NCBI RefSeq assembly: GCF_029285175.1
Contig: NZ_JABEDH010000002.1
Location: 310,001 to 374,000, forward strand
Reading direction: 5' to 3'
Length of the DNA stretch: 64,000 nt
Source: Sulfitobacter sp. M05
GTDB lineage: Bacteria; Pseudomonadota; Alphaproteobacteria; Rhodobacterales; Rhodobacteraceae
In this document: positions 17,904 to 26,670 of the stretch, piece by piece
Numbering within the stretch: position 1 is the stretch's first letter
How the letters are laid out: the number at the start of each line of letters is the position of its first letter
Notes under the pieces: generated by a model
What the model saw: the letters and a program-made list of their open reading frames with translations, nothing else
What the model was told of the DNA's origin: nothing
Databases searched by the model: none
Made by a program: the position numbers and the translations under genes

Positions 17904-19175
17904 CTAACCCTTAGAGCCGCCCTCCAGCTTCGCCCAGCGGGCCAGAGCGGACAGCGCCAGAAGAAACACCAGCCCCGCAATCGCATATCCACCCAGGGTT
18001 ACCTGAATATCGGCATATACCATCACTGTATCCTGCTGCACCCGCGCCGAGGCAAACAACAAACTACCCGCGAGCAACAACCGCCCGACAAAACTTTGTA
18101 GTGACAGATACGTCGCCCGCCCGGCATCATCCAACAAAGGTTGCATCCGCGCGACAATAAAAGGCCGCGCAAAGGAATTCGGCACCATGCGCAATAGCAA
18201 CACCGCAATCGCCAAAGCAGAGTCGGTTAGGGAAAGCACCCCGATCAGCCCAATCTGAATGCCGAAGGCCAAAAGCAGGATTGCACTTAACCCGATCCGT
18301 CGGCGCAACTTCAACGCCACCAAGGACGCCAGAACCGACACCAACATCATCATCGCACTGACCGTGCCGCTGACAATAGGCGGCGACCATGTTAACCCCT
18401 CAAGGGCCTGCGCAATAAAGGGCTGACCAAAGATAAATGGCACATGGCTGAACCCGTACATCAACACCGACAGTATAAATAGCCAGACCAACACCGGCCG
18501 ACCCATTGCCTGACGAAAATGCCGCCATTGGCCAGACAGGCCGGCACTGCCCACACTGCCCCTCTCATGCAGTGGTTCGACAAAACGCCACGCAATGATC
18601 AAGGCCAGCACCTGCGCCACGGCACCAGCGACAAATGCCCATCCCAGATGATAGCTGGCCAGAACACCACCGGTGATCGCCGACAAGGCCAATCCGATCA
18701 ACGCAGCCTGCCAGCCTCTGGTTTCCTGCGCTTCAACCTCTGCGGCGCGGCCCTGCACTTTCAGGGATTCATACAACAACGCGCTGTCTGTGCCAGAACT
18801 GAACGCCGCACTTACACCCAGACAGACCTGCGCCAATGCAAAAACCGCAAACCCCGATCCGACTGCAACCAACGCCGCCCCCAGCGCCCCGAAAAACGCC
18901 GCAGCAATCAATGTGCGCCGACGGCCCAGACGGTCCGACATATAGCCTGACGGCACTTCCATCACCGTGGTTGCCACATCGTAAATTGCATAGAGCAGGA
19001 TGGCCTGCGCGGCCGAAAGCGTATTCTGAAACAACAAGAACCAGATCGCCTGCCAGAAGGTCAGGTTCTGGGCAAACTTGAACCACGGATAAAGCGTCAG
19101 GTTGCGCTTCAAGGCACCGTGTTCATCACCTGTCGCCGCATGGCCCTGCGTTGTAGCGTCTTCCGTCGGTGCCAA
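17904..19175 (-). CDS. MFS transporter
   Basis: 423 residues with twelve predicted membrane helices. The loop between helices 2 and 3 carries the MFS signature SDRLGRRRTL near 80-90. The start is a TTG at 19173-19175 behind GGGGAC; no ATG occurs in the hydrophilic N-terminal tail, and a TTG 21 codons later (ahead of KRNLTLYPW) is the other option. The substrate cannot be deduced; the size and pattern fit drug- or metabolite-efflux members. It stands alone, between the AAA operon and the dehydrogenase gene. Confidence 0.85.
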   Translation of the reverse strand: MAPTEDATTQGHAATGDEHGALKRNLTLYPWFKFAQNLTFWQAIWFLLFQNTLSAAQAILLYAIYDVATTVMEVPSGYMSDRLGRRRTLIAAAFFGALGAALVAVGSGFAVFALAQVCLGVSAAFSSGTDSALLYESLKVQGRAAEVEAQETRGWQAALIGLALSAITGGVLASYHLGWAFVAGAVAQVLALIIAWRFVEPLHERGSVGSAGLSGQWRHFRQAMGRPVLVWLFILSVLMYGFSHVPFIFGQPFIAQALEGLTWSPPIVSGTVSAMMMLVSVLASLVALKLRRRIGLSAILLLAFGIQIGLIGVLSLTDSALAIAVLLLRMVPNSFARPFIVARMQPLLDDAGRATYLSLQSFVGRLLLAGSLLFASARVQQDTVMVYADIQVTLGGYAIAGLVFLLALSALARWAKLEGGSKG

Positions 19176-19453
19176 AATTGTCCCCGTTTCGCTTTACAAA
19201 CCTGCGCGGCCAGAGCCTCTTTCAGGTTGTCCCGTTGATTACGACCCATTTGAATAAGGCCTGTTCACGACTGTTTGCGCTACCTTCACGGGCATCCCTT
19301 CCCACGTCCAGCCCTTCCTGTAGCAGCACCACAAAATCCTGAAGCACAAGCAGCCCTTGCGCCTGCCAGACCGCGCCGGAATTGCGACCAAGTAGAACTG
19401 GACAACCCCGAGCAAAATTGAAAGATGTCCCGCGACCCAAGTGGAGATTAGCT

Positions 19454-20923
19454 ATGAGCAATGTAACCAACCTCAAATCCCTGTTGAAAGACCCCAGTTT
19501 GCTGGAAACCCGCGCCTATGTCGGTGGCCAATGGGTAGACGGCGAAGATGGCACATTTGACGTCACAAACCCGGCCCGTGGCGATGTCCTGGCCCAGGTG
19601 GCCGACCTGAGCCGCGCACAGGTTGCTGGTGCCATTGCCCAAGCGGAAACGGCGCAGAAAGAATGGGCCCAGTGGACCGGCAAAGAGCGCGCAGGCGTAA
19701 TGCGCAAGTGGTTCGACCTAATGATCGAGAACCAAGACGATCTGGGCACTATCCTGACCGCCGAGCAAGGCAAGCCCCTTGCTGAAGCCAAAGGCGAAGT
19801 TGCCTATGGCGCGTCGTTCATTGAGTTCTTTGGTGAAGAAGCCAAGCGTATCTATGGCGAAACCGTTCCCGGCCATCAGCGCGACAAGCGGATCACCGTT
19901 CTCAAACAGCCCATTGGCGTTGCCGCGTCAATCACGCCGTGGAACTTTCCCAATGCGATGATCACCCGTAAAGCCGCCCCTGCGTTGGCCGCCGGTTGTT
20001 CTTTCGTTGCCCGCCCTGCTGCGGAAACACCGCTGAGCGCCATCGTGATGGGTGTCTTGGCCGAACGTGCCGGCATCCCCGCCGGTGTCTTCAATGTTGT
20101 GCCCTCTTCGTCGTCTTCTGCTATCGGCAAAGAATTCTGCGAAAACCCCGCTGTGCGCAAAATCACCTTCACAGGATCAACCGAAGTTGGTCGTATTCTG
20201 CTCAGACAGGCCGCAGATCAGGTGATGAAATGTTCCATGGAACTGGGTGGCAACGCACCGTTCATCGTGTTTGATGATGCGGATCTGGATGCCGCTGTTG
20301 AAGGCGCAATCATGTGCAAATTCCGCAACAACGGTCAGACCTGTGTCTGCGCCAACCGGATTTATGTCCAAGCTGGCGTCTATGACGTCTTTGCCGAAAA
20401 ACTGAAGGCCCGCGTTGAGCAGATGAAGATCGGTGACGGCCTTGAAACAGGTACGGACCTTGGACCACTGATCAACGCCGAAGCCGGTGCAAAGGTCAAG
20501 GAACACATTGACGATGCAGTGAACAAGGGTGCCACCGTGATCCTAGGCGGCAATGGCGCGATGGACGGTAATTTCCTGCCGCCCACAATCGTCACCGGTG
20601 TGACACAGGACATGCAGGTTGCACAGGACGAGACGTTCGGCCCCTTCGCGCCTTTGTTTAAATTCACCGATGAAGACGAAGTGATCGCCATGGCGAACGA
20701 CACGATCTTTGGTCTGGCGTCCTATTTCTATGCCAAAGACCTCAGCCGCGTGTACAAGGTTGCCGAAGCGCTGGAATACGGCATCGTTGGCGTGAACACC
20801 GGCATCATTTCTACAGAGGTGGCACCGTTTGGTGGCGTCAAACAATCCGGCCTTGGCCGCGAAGGCAGCCACCACGGCATCGAAGATTATCTAGAGATGA
20901 AATACATCTGCATGAGTGTATAA
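19454..20923 (+). CDS. gabD: NAD(P)-dependent succinate-semialdehyde dehydrogenase-like enzyme
   Basis: 489 residues from the ATG at 19454, behind GTGGAG. Aldehyde dehydrogenase superfamily: TPWNFPNAMITRK (cofactor loop, near 160), FTGSTEVGR near 240, the general-base Glu at about 263 in MELGGNAPFIVFDDAD, and the catalytic Cys at about 297 in NNGQTCVCANR. The latter two segments, including the CVC pair, are characteristic of GabD-type succinate-semialdehyde dehydrogenases, which feed GABA carbon into the TCA cycle. It has no partner aminotransferase here, so related semialdehydes remain possible. A hairpin terminator follows. Confidence 0.85.
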   Translation: MSNVTNLKSLLKDPSLLETRAYVGGQWVDGEDGTFDVTNPARGDVLAQVADLSRAQVAGAIAQAETAQKEWAQWTGKERAGVMRKWFDLMIENQDDLGTILTAEQGKPLAEAKGEVAYGASFIEFFGEEAKRIYGETVPGHQRDKRITVLKQPIGVAASITPWNFPNAMITRKAAPALAAGCSFVARPAAETPLSAIVMGVLAERAGIPAGVFNVVPSSSSSAIGKEFCENPAVRKITFTGSTEVGRILLRQAADQVMKCSMELGGNAPFIVFDDADLDAAVEGAIMCKFRNNGQTCVCANRIYVQAGVYDVFAEKLKARVEQMKIGDGLETGTDLGPLINAEAGAKVKEHIDDAVNKGATVILGGNGAMDGNFLPPTIVTGVTQDMQVAQDETFGPFAPLFKFTDEDEVIAMANDTIFGLASYFYAKDLSRVYKVAEALEYGIVGVNTGIISTEVAPFGGVKQSGLGREGSHHGIEDYLEMKYICMSV

Positions 20924-20928
20924 GGCAA

Positions 20929-20950
20929 AAGGCGGAGGTTTCTCCGCCTT
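20929..20950. terminator. Intrinsic hairpin at the gabD / muramidase convergence
   Basis: A 9-bp stem AAGGCGGAG / CTCCGCCTT with a GTTT loop begins just after the gabD stop. Its right arm reaches into the TAA stop of the convergent muramidase gene at 20949. The flanking A tract favours service on the minus strand as well. Confidence 0.7.
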
Positions 20951-21686
20951 ACCCCCGCCGGGGATCAATCTGTGCCATCACCCTGTCAAACCGCATCCAC
21001 GACAGGGAAGCCTTGTTCCCAGCAAGCCCGTCGTAGTGGGACTTTCCTGTAGAGTTTGGTAATCCCGCCCAGATTTTTGCCAAATTATTCATGAACCCCG
21101 TGCGGCCCAAAATTCCTGACCGGAACTGATGCAGGCCCGCCTCTGCCAGCAACACATCCGCCAACCTGTCCTGCACTGCCGGACTAAACCGTTGTGTTTG
21201 CTTGATCCCTGCTTTTTGCACCACCCGCCACAGGGTCACTGGAATAAACTGGTAACGTCCGATGGCATGTGGCTGTCCGGGGGTGGCTTTGATCCATGCA
21301 AATATCTCTGCCAATGTCATCTGTGTTGGTGGTTTGGTGGGTTTGATCCGCGCACCGTACTGTACCGCATCATACCCGTCACGGCGCGATTCCGCCTCTT
21401 GGATTAGGGCGCGGATCACCTGAACGTCAGAGCCGCGTAAAATCGCCGGGACCGCAGTTGCATAGGCCGGCTTATGCGCGGGCCGGTCCGAAAACATGCC
21501 CCTGTGATCACGGCCAATAAACAGCGCCGCAGTCTGACGTGCCGGCGTGACTCGCGCCGCAGCAAACAAGCTCCCCCGGCCAGCATTCAACGCACTGCCG
21601 CCAAGAATTGAAACCGCCTCTGCATGGGCGGTGCCACCCATCACCACCGTGAAAACAACGGTCAGAATGCGCCAAGCGGATTGCAT
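20949..21686 (-). CDS. Secreted muramidase / lysozyme-like protein
   Basis: 245 residues. A signal peptide (1-23, ending TAHA) is followed by a linker, then a lysozyme-like domain from about 85: IQEAESRRDGYDAVQYGARI with a likely catalytic Glu at the start, and GQPHAIGRYQFIPVTLWRV with the GRYQF core found in GH104-type and phage-like muramidases (COG4678 group). It would act on peptidoglycan in the periplasm or outside the cell. The context is a single gene with no phage genes nearby, so a housekeeping or competition role is more likely than a prophage remnant. Confidence 0.7.
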   Translation of the reverse strand: MQSAWRILTVVFTVVMGGTAHAEAVSILGGSALNAGRGSLFAAARVTPARQTAALFIGRDHRGMFSDRPAHKPAYATAVPAILRGSDVQVIRALIQEAESRRDGYDAVQYGARIKPTKPPTQMTLAEIFAWIKATPGQPHAIGRYQFIPVTLWRVVQKAGIKQTQRFSPAVQDRLADVLLAEAGLHQFRSGILGRTGFMNNLAKIWAGLPNSTGKSHYDGLAGNKASLSWMRFDRVMAQIDPRRG

Positions 21687-21799
21687 AAATACCTCAACAT
21701 TGTGCCCCCCCTTCTATGACGCAGAAAGGTTGCCAAGCCGTTCAGAAATAAAATTTCCCACACAGCCAAGGATTGACGCAGGAGGCGCGTCATACATAG

Positions 21800-22342
21800 G
21801 TGATGTTGATGCAAACCGATGATACCTCTCTTGCCCTTGCGGCAGCCGGCGGCGATGCCGGCGCTTTTGGCACGCTGATGGAACGGCAATATGATCGGCT
21901 GTTCCGTCTGTGTTTCCGGCTGACCGGTTCACAGGCCGAGGCCGAGGACCTGACGCAGGACATCTGTGCCGCCCTACCTGCGAAATTACGCAGCTTCAAA
22001 GGCGAGGCCACATTCACCACCTGGGCCTACCGTCTATGCGTCAATGCCGCCCACGATCGCCGCCGCCGCGCAGCCACCCACGCCAAAGCCGCCAGCGGCT
22101 GGGGCGATTGGGAGGTCAACCGCCGCGCAGCCGATGCTGAGGCCGAAGCGGCGCTGGACTGGCTGACACAGGCCATGCGCGCCCTGCCGGACGATCTGCG
22201 CGATACGCTGGCCTTGGTTCTTGATGACATGACCCATACGCAGGCCGGCGAAATTCTGGGCATCTCAGAAGGCACCGTCAGCTGGCGCATCTCACAAGCT
22301 AAGAAACACCTCGCAACCCTGCGCAAGGAGGGCACGCCATGA
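21800..22342 (+). CDS. ECF-type RNA polymerase sigma factor
   Basis: About 180 residues; possible starts are GTG 21800, ATG 21803 and ATG 21809, with AGGAGG 14-23 bases upstream. Region 2 includes LCFRLTGSQAEAEDLTQDI and FTTWAYRLCVNAAHDRRRRA; region 4 includes LPDDLRDTLALVLDDMTHTQAGEILGISEGTVSWRISQAKKHL, an intact helix-turn-helix. It would direct RNA polymerase to a small regulon. Its stop overlaps the start of the von Willebrand A gene (ATGA), the arrangement normally seen for a sigma factor and its anti-sigma factor. Confidence 0.9.
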   Translation: MMLMQTDDTSLALAAAGGDAGAFGTLMERQYDRLFRLCFRLTGSQAEAEDLTQDICAALPAKLRSFKGEATFTTWAYRLCVNAAHDRRRRAATHAKAASGWGDWEVNRRAADAEAEAALDWLTQAMRALPDDLRDTLALVLDDMTHTQAGEILGISEGTVSWRISQAKKHLATLRKEGTP

Positions 22343-24249
22343 GCGACGACCTCGATGATCTGAAATCCCTGATGAACGCGGCAACCCCGCACCCCGATGC
22401 CGCACGGAAATCGGAAAACCTTGCCTTGGCGCAAAAAAACTTTGCCGACCTCCAAGGATCGCGAGATGGCGTGCGTCTTACTTCTGATCGCCCGAAAACG
22501 GGCATTATCTCAGGAGTACGAAACATGTTGTCCACCCTTACCTCCCGCGCCGGCCTTACCGCATCCACCGCCATTGTTGCCGTGGGTCTTGTGATGCTGT
22601 CGCCCCTTGGCAATGACCTGTTGCCGCCCCCCACCGACACCGCGTTCCAGACCGCGCCGCAGCCTGTCGAACCGTCAATTGCCCAGCGCAAGACCGCGCC
22701 GGTCGAACCGGCACCACAGCTTGAAGTCGCACCAATGGTTGCGACTGAGATGGCCAGCGATGGTACGGCCGCCGCCCTGCCCCCGGCCAGCCCTGCGCTT
22801 ATGTCCACCCGCGCAAATGGCCGCATGATGCTGGATGCACCGGTGATCCTCCCGGAAAACATCACAGAGACCTTTGCCAATGCCGACACGAACCCCATTC
22901 AGGTTACAGCGCAAAACCCGGTTTCGACTTTTTCCATCGATGTGGACACGGCGTCCTATTCTGTCATCCGCAACTCACTAAGTAATGGCCAACTGCCGCC
23001 CAAAGATGCGGTACGTGTGGAGGAAATGATCAATTATTTCCCCTATGACTATGCCGCGCCCACCGGCACGAACGCCTTTCAACCTACCGTCACGCTAACC
23101 CCGACACCGTGGAACGCCGACACGCAACTGATGCAGATCGCCATCCAAGGCGCGTTGCCCGATCTGGCGGAACGCCCGCCGCTGAACCTTGTGTTCCTGA
23201 TCGACACCTCCGGCTCGATGGAGCAGCCCAACAAACTGCCCCTGCTCAAGCAGAGCTTTCGCTTGATGCTGGGCCAGTTGCGCCCTGAGGATCAGGTTGC
23301 CATCGTGACCTATGCCGGGTCAGCAGGCGAGGTTCTGGCCCCCACTGCCGCATCGGAACGCACCACAATCCTGAATGCGCTGGACAACCTTGGCGCGGGT
23401 GGATCAACCGCTGGCCAAGCTGGCCTGCAACAAGCTTACGCCACCGCCGCCGCCATGTCGGAAGAGGGTGATGTTAACCGGATCATTTTGGCCACGGACG
23501 GTGATTTCAATGTCGGGCTGAACGATCCTGACGCATTAAAAGATTACATCGCCGACAAGCGTGACAGCGGCACCTACCTTAGTGTTCTGGGCTTTGGCCG
23601 TGGCAACCTTGACGATGCGACGATGCAGGCGCTGGCCCAGAACGGCAATGGACAGGCGGCCTATATCGACACCCTGTCAGAAGCGCAGAAAGTGCTGGTG
23701 GATCAATTGGGCGGTGCCCTGTTCCCGATTGCCGATGACGTGAAAATTCAGGTCGAATTCAACCCGGCCACAGTCTCGGAATACCGTTTGATCGGCTATG
23801 AAACCCGCGCCCTGAAACGCGAGGATTTCAACAACGACAAGGTGGATGCAGGCGACATCGGGGCCGGCCATCAGGTTACCGCGATTTACGAGGTCACGCC
23901 AAAAGGCTCACCGGCAGAACGCAACGCTCCACTGCGCTATGACACACCGGTCATCACCCAGAATGCCAGCGACGAACTCGCCTTTCTGCGCCTGCGTTAT
24001 AAAGCGCCGGGCAGTGAGACCAGCGCCTTGATTGAAACACCGATACAGGCAACCATCACTGGAGAGGCAGGTTTTGCCGCCGCCATCGCAGGCTTTGGCC
24101 ATCTGCTGCGCGACGGCACCTATACCGGCGATTGGACCTATGCCGACGCGATCAAACTGGCGAATGACACCAAAGGCGACGATCCCTTCGGTTACCGCGC
24201 CGAGGCGGTGCAGTTGATGCGCCTGGCAGAAAGTCTGTCTGCACAGTAA
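22339..24249 (+). CDS. Membrane-anchored von Willebrand factor A protein (YfbK-like)
   Basis: 636 residues. A hydrophilic cytoplasmic region (1-70) precedes one membrane helix (about 72-90) and a Pro/Ala-rich linker. Then comes the YfbK-type N-terminal domain (FSIDVDTASYSVIRNSL, VRVEEMINYFPYDY; about 195-245), a VWA domain with the MIDAS motif DTSGS at about 289-293 and the later DGDFNVG, and a C-terminal DUF3520-like region. All metal-site residues look intact, so ligand binding in the periplasm is likely. Translation is coupled to the sigma factor. The cytoplasmic N-terminus is in the right place to act as an anti-sigma domain, but I see no ZAS or other known anti-sigma motif. Confidence 0.85.
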   Translation: MSDDLDDLKSLMNAATPHPDAARKSENLALAQKNFADLQGSRDGVRLTSDRPKTGIISGVRNMLSTLTSRAGLTASTAIVAVGLVMLSPLGNDLLPPPTDTAFQTAPQPVEPSIAQRKTAPVEPAPQLEVAPMVATEMASDGTAAALPPASPALMSTRANGRMMLDAPVILPENITETFANADTNPIQVTAQNPVSTFSIDVDTASYSVIRNSLSNGQLPPKDAVRVEEMINYFPYDYAAPTGTNAFQPTVTLTPTPWNADTQLMQIAIQGALPDLAERPPLNLVFLIDTSGSMEQPNKLPLLKQSFRLMLGQLRPEDQVAIVTYAGSAGEVLAPTAASERTTILNALDNLGAGGSTAGQAGLQQAYATAAAMSEEGDVNRIILATDGDFNVGLNDPDALKDYIADKRDSGTYLSVLGFGRGNLDDATMQALAQNGNGQAAYIDTLSEAQKVLVDQLGGALFPIADDVKIQVEFNPATVSEYRLIGYETRALKREDFNNDKVDAGDIGAGHQVTAIYEVTPKGSPAERNAPLRYDTPVITQNASDELAFLRLRYKAPGSETSALIETPIQATITGEAGFAAAIAGFGHLLRDGTYTGDWTYADAIKLANDTKGDDPFGYRAEAVQLMRLAESLSAQ

Positions 24250-24264
24250 CCGTCCCATAGATAT

Positions 24265-24299
24265 CAAAAAAGGTCCGGCGCGCGAAGCACCGGACCTTG
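24265..24299 (-). terminator. Intrinsic terminator downstream of hsp20
   Basis: An 8-bp stem AGGTCCGG / CCGGACCT separated by 11 bases, with a run of six As on the left, which is a T tract on the minus strand. It lies about 75 bases after the stop of the Hsp20 gene. Confidence 0.75.
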
Positions 24300-24372
24300 C
24301 AGAGTCTGTCTCGGGGGAGGAGGATCAGAACTCTGTTACCGTCTCAAGCGTTCGGGATAATCCCTTAACGCC

Positions 24373-24843
24373 TTAGTTGACGGATTTCGCGTCAACGACA
24401 TCTTTCTCCACCCGCTTCACATCAGAAGCGATCTGAATTTGGCGGGGTTTCAGTGCTTCGGGCACCTGCAACTCCAGCTCAATATGCAACATGCCATCGA
24501 CATGCTCTGCGCCTGTCACCTGAACGTGGTCCGCCAGATGGAAACGACGTTCAAAGGCGCGCGTGGCGATGCCGCGGTGCAAGAAAGTCTTGCCTTCATC
24601 CTCATCCGCCTTGCGGGCCGACACGATCAACGCCTTGTCGCGCACTTCGACTGACAGGTCGTTGTCCGAAAAACCGGCAACCGCGATGGAAATGCGATAC
24701 GCATCATCTTCCAGTTTTTCGATGTTGTAAGGGGGATAGCTTTGCGTTGTGCTGTCGGCGCGCAGGGCACGATCCATCATGTTTGCAATCTGGTCAAAGC
24801 CGACACTTGAACGGTAAAGCGGTGCAAAATCGTAAGTTCTCAT
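24373..24843 (-). CDS. Small heat-shock protein, Hsp20/IbpA family
   Basis: 156 residues from the ATG at 24841-24843 (MRTYDFAPLYRSSVGFDQIANMMD) behind ATGAGGATG. The alpha-crystallin domain spans about 35-130, with YPPYNIEKLEDDAYRISIAVAGF at its start and RKADEDEGKTFLHRGIATRAFERRFHL in the middle, the pattern of IbpA/HspB-class proteins. It is an ATP-independent holdase that binds unfolding proteins in the cytoplasm. Family members are often heat induced through RpoH or a ROSE thermometer; I could not define either in the roughly 130-base upstream region. Confidence 0.92.
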   Translation of the reverse strand: MRTYDFAPLYRSSVGFDQIANMMDRALRADSTTQSYPPYNIEKLEDDAYRISIAVAGFSDNDLSVEVRDKALIVSARKADEDEGKTFLHRGIATRAFERRFHLADHVQVTGAEHVDGMLHIELELQVPEALKPRQIQIASDVKRVEKDVVDAKSVN

Positions 24844-24971
24844 TGTGTTCATCCTCATTCTAGAGCGATTGAAGCCCGGACCTTCCACCATTGGACAGGC
24901 CCTGTTTTCAGTCATCAAGACCCTCATCAGGCATCTCGATGTCACTCATGTGGGAAGGATGGATTACGGTT

Positions 24972-25790
24972 TCAAGACCCGTTCGCCCTGACAAATTTTG
25001 CACCCGTGGATGTTTTCCGACTGCCCACTGTCACCCGTCGGATATTGGCACCCGGCAGCGCCTTGTTGGCACGCATCTGGCGTTTGAGGTCGGAAATCAG
25101 CTGTGGCAGCTCCATGCCAAAGGCCACCTTCTTGCCACCTCTTGTGCCAATGCCCGATATGACCGAGACAATCTGTCCCCGCCCGTTCAAATGGGTAAAC
25201 ACAGGGGCACCACTGGACCCGAAGGTGACATCGCAATCCAGCACCAGCAAACGGTCGCGTGCGCCCAGCACCTGACACTGGTTTTGCCGCGACAAAGCAT
25301 CTGAGCGCCCGCGCCCGTAAGACACGACACTTACCGGTCCTTTGGGCATCACCCCTGAAAACACCCGAAACGGCGCAAGCTGATGGGATGGGATCGGCTT
25401 TGCCAAACGAACCAGCGCCAGATCGTGACGGATGTTGTTGCCGTCAAATCCCGTTGTCGGGTCATAGCCGGCGTGGGCCTCAATCTGCGACACCCGCCGC
25501 TTCGCAGCCGCATCGCCATTGGTCAGCCCCGCACGAAACGTCACCTCTTCTGCAGAGATCAGTTGTCCGTTCTGATAGACACAATGCGCCGCGGTCAGCA
25601 CCATGTCCGGCGCGATCAACGTGCCCGAACAATAGCCGCTGCGCCCGAGGTCCAGACGGCCCACCGATTGCCAGGCCAATGCGTCGTTTTTCGTACCCAA
25701 TTTGCGCAGCTTGGTCGTTTCCGCCACAACTGCTCCGCCTGCAACCATGGCACAAAGCGCAAGCGCTGCTATCTGTGCAATACCCTTCAT
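24972..25790 (-). CDS. Secreted trypsin-like serine protease (second of a tandem pair)
   Basis: 272 residues. Signal peptide about 1-23 (ending VVAE). The chymotrypsin-fold triad is His69 in LTAAHC, Asp123 in RHDLALVRL and Ser193 in FGSSGAPVF, where the usual GDSGGP is GSSGAP. Four cysteines suggest disulfides. The C-terminal tail is basic. It should act in the periplasm or outside the cell. The start codon overlaps the stop of the upstream paralogue (ATGA). Confidence 0.88.
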   Translation of the reverse strand: MKGIAQIAALALCAMVAGGAVVAETTKLRKLGTKNDALAWQSVGRLDLGRSGYCSGTLIAPDMVLTAAHCVYQNGQLISAEEVTFRAGLTNGDAAAKRRVSQIEAHAGYDPTTGFDGNNIRHDLALVRLAKPIPSHQLAPFRVFSGVMPKGPVSVVSYGRGRSDALSRQNQCQVLGARDRLLVLDCDVTFGSSGAPVFTHLNGRGQIVSVISGIGTRGGKKVAFGMELPQLISDLKRQMRANKALPGANIRRVTVGSRKTSTGAKFVRANGS

Positions 25791-26602
25791 GGTCTTACAA
25801 ACTTTGCGCCAGTGCCGGCATTATTCTGACCAACCAACACCCGTTTCCGCCGGGGTGCATCGCCTTGGAACACGCCCTTACCTGCAACCAGTTCAGCCTG
25901 CAAAATTGCCAGCGGCGCGCCCAGTGACGTGCCCAATGACACGTTTTCTCCGTCCACCTCTGCCTTGGCAGAAACAACGGAAACGATATGGGCCTCACCT
26001 TCATGAAAGGTAAAGATCGGAGCCCCGCTGGATCCAAAATCAACCGAACAGCTTGTCACTAGAACACCGTCCTGTTGGGCCAAGACCTTGCATACCTCCT
26101 GCAATGACGGGGCCTCGGATCGGTCTCTGGCATAGCTGACAACGCCCACAGAATCGCCCGGACGCGGACGCGCCGCCGTCCCGAAGGGTTTGATTGTGGT
26201 GTTACGAATGGGCCGCTGAAGTTCCAACAAGGCCAGATCGTTGCGCACCCGCCCGGAGGAAACATCCCCGTCATAAACAAAATCGGGATGTACCACGGCG
26301 CGGCGGATATCACGATAAGCCCCCGCCCGTCCGTTGCGCCAGCCGGCGAGGAATTGCACGGTGCTGTGATCAATCCGCGTTTTTGTATCGCGATCAAACA
26401 GGCAATGCGCCGCCGTCAGCACCAAACGCGGCGCAATCAAGGCACCGGTACAAAAACCGGCGCCGCCAATGTTTAACCGACCAACCGCTTCCCAGGCTGT
26501 TGCATCAACGCCCGAACTTAACCGTTTAAGCCGTGCATCCTGTGCAAAAGCCGCCGTCGCGATGACGGTTATCATCAAGGTAAGAGCCACCCATCGCCGC
26601 AC
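25787..26602 (-). CDS. Secreted trypsin-like serine protease (first of a tandem pair)
   Basis: 271 residues from a GTG at 26600-26602 behind GGGGA. Signal peptide about 1-20 (ending AFAQ). Triad: His66 in LTAAHC, Asp122 in RNDLALLEL, Ser192 in FGSSGAPIF. It shares the length, domain order and SSGAP variant of its downstream neighbour, so the pair arose by tandem duplication and has since diverged. They are translationally coupled and probably made together. Confidence 0.88.
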   Translation of the reverse strand: MRRWVALTLMITVIATAAFAQDARLKRLSSGVDATAWEAVGRLNIGGAGFCTGALIAPRLVLTAAHCLFDRDTKTRIDHSTVQFLAGWRNGRAGAYRDIRRAVVHPDFVYDGDVSSGRVRNDLALLELQRPIRNTTIKPFGTAARPRPGDSVGVVSYARDRSEAPSLQEVCKVLAQQDGVLVTSCSVDFGSSGAPIFTFHEGEAHIVSVVSAKAEVDGENVSLGTSLGAPLAILQAELVAGKGVFQGDAPRRKRVLVGQNNAGTGAKFVRP

Positions 26603-26670
26603 TGAACATCCCCGCTGTTGCTATATCACCCGAGCTACAGACGACTTGCGGCAAAATTAGGGCAAATTTG

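Noticed and set aside
19222-19476. Minus-strand 84-codon frame before gabD
   Set aside because: Crosses the gabD start and has no recognisable product or ribosome site; the 19176-19453 gap seems to be promoter DNA.
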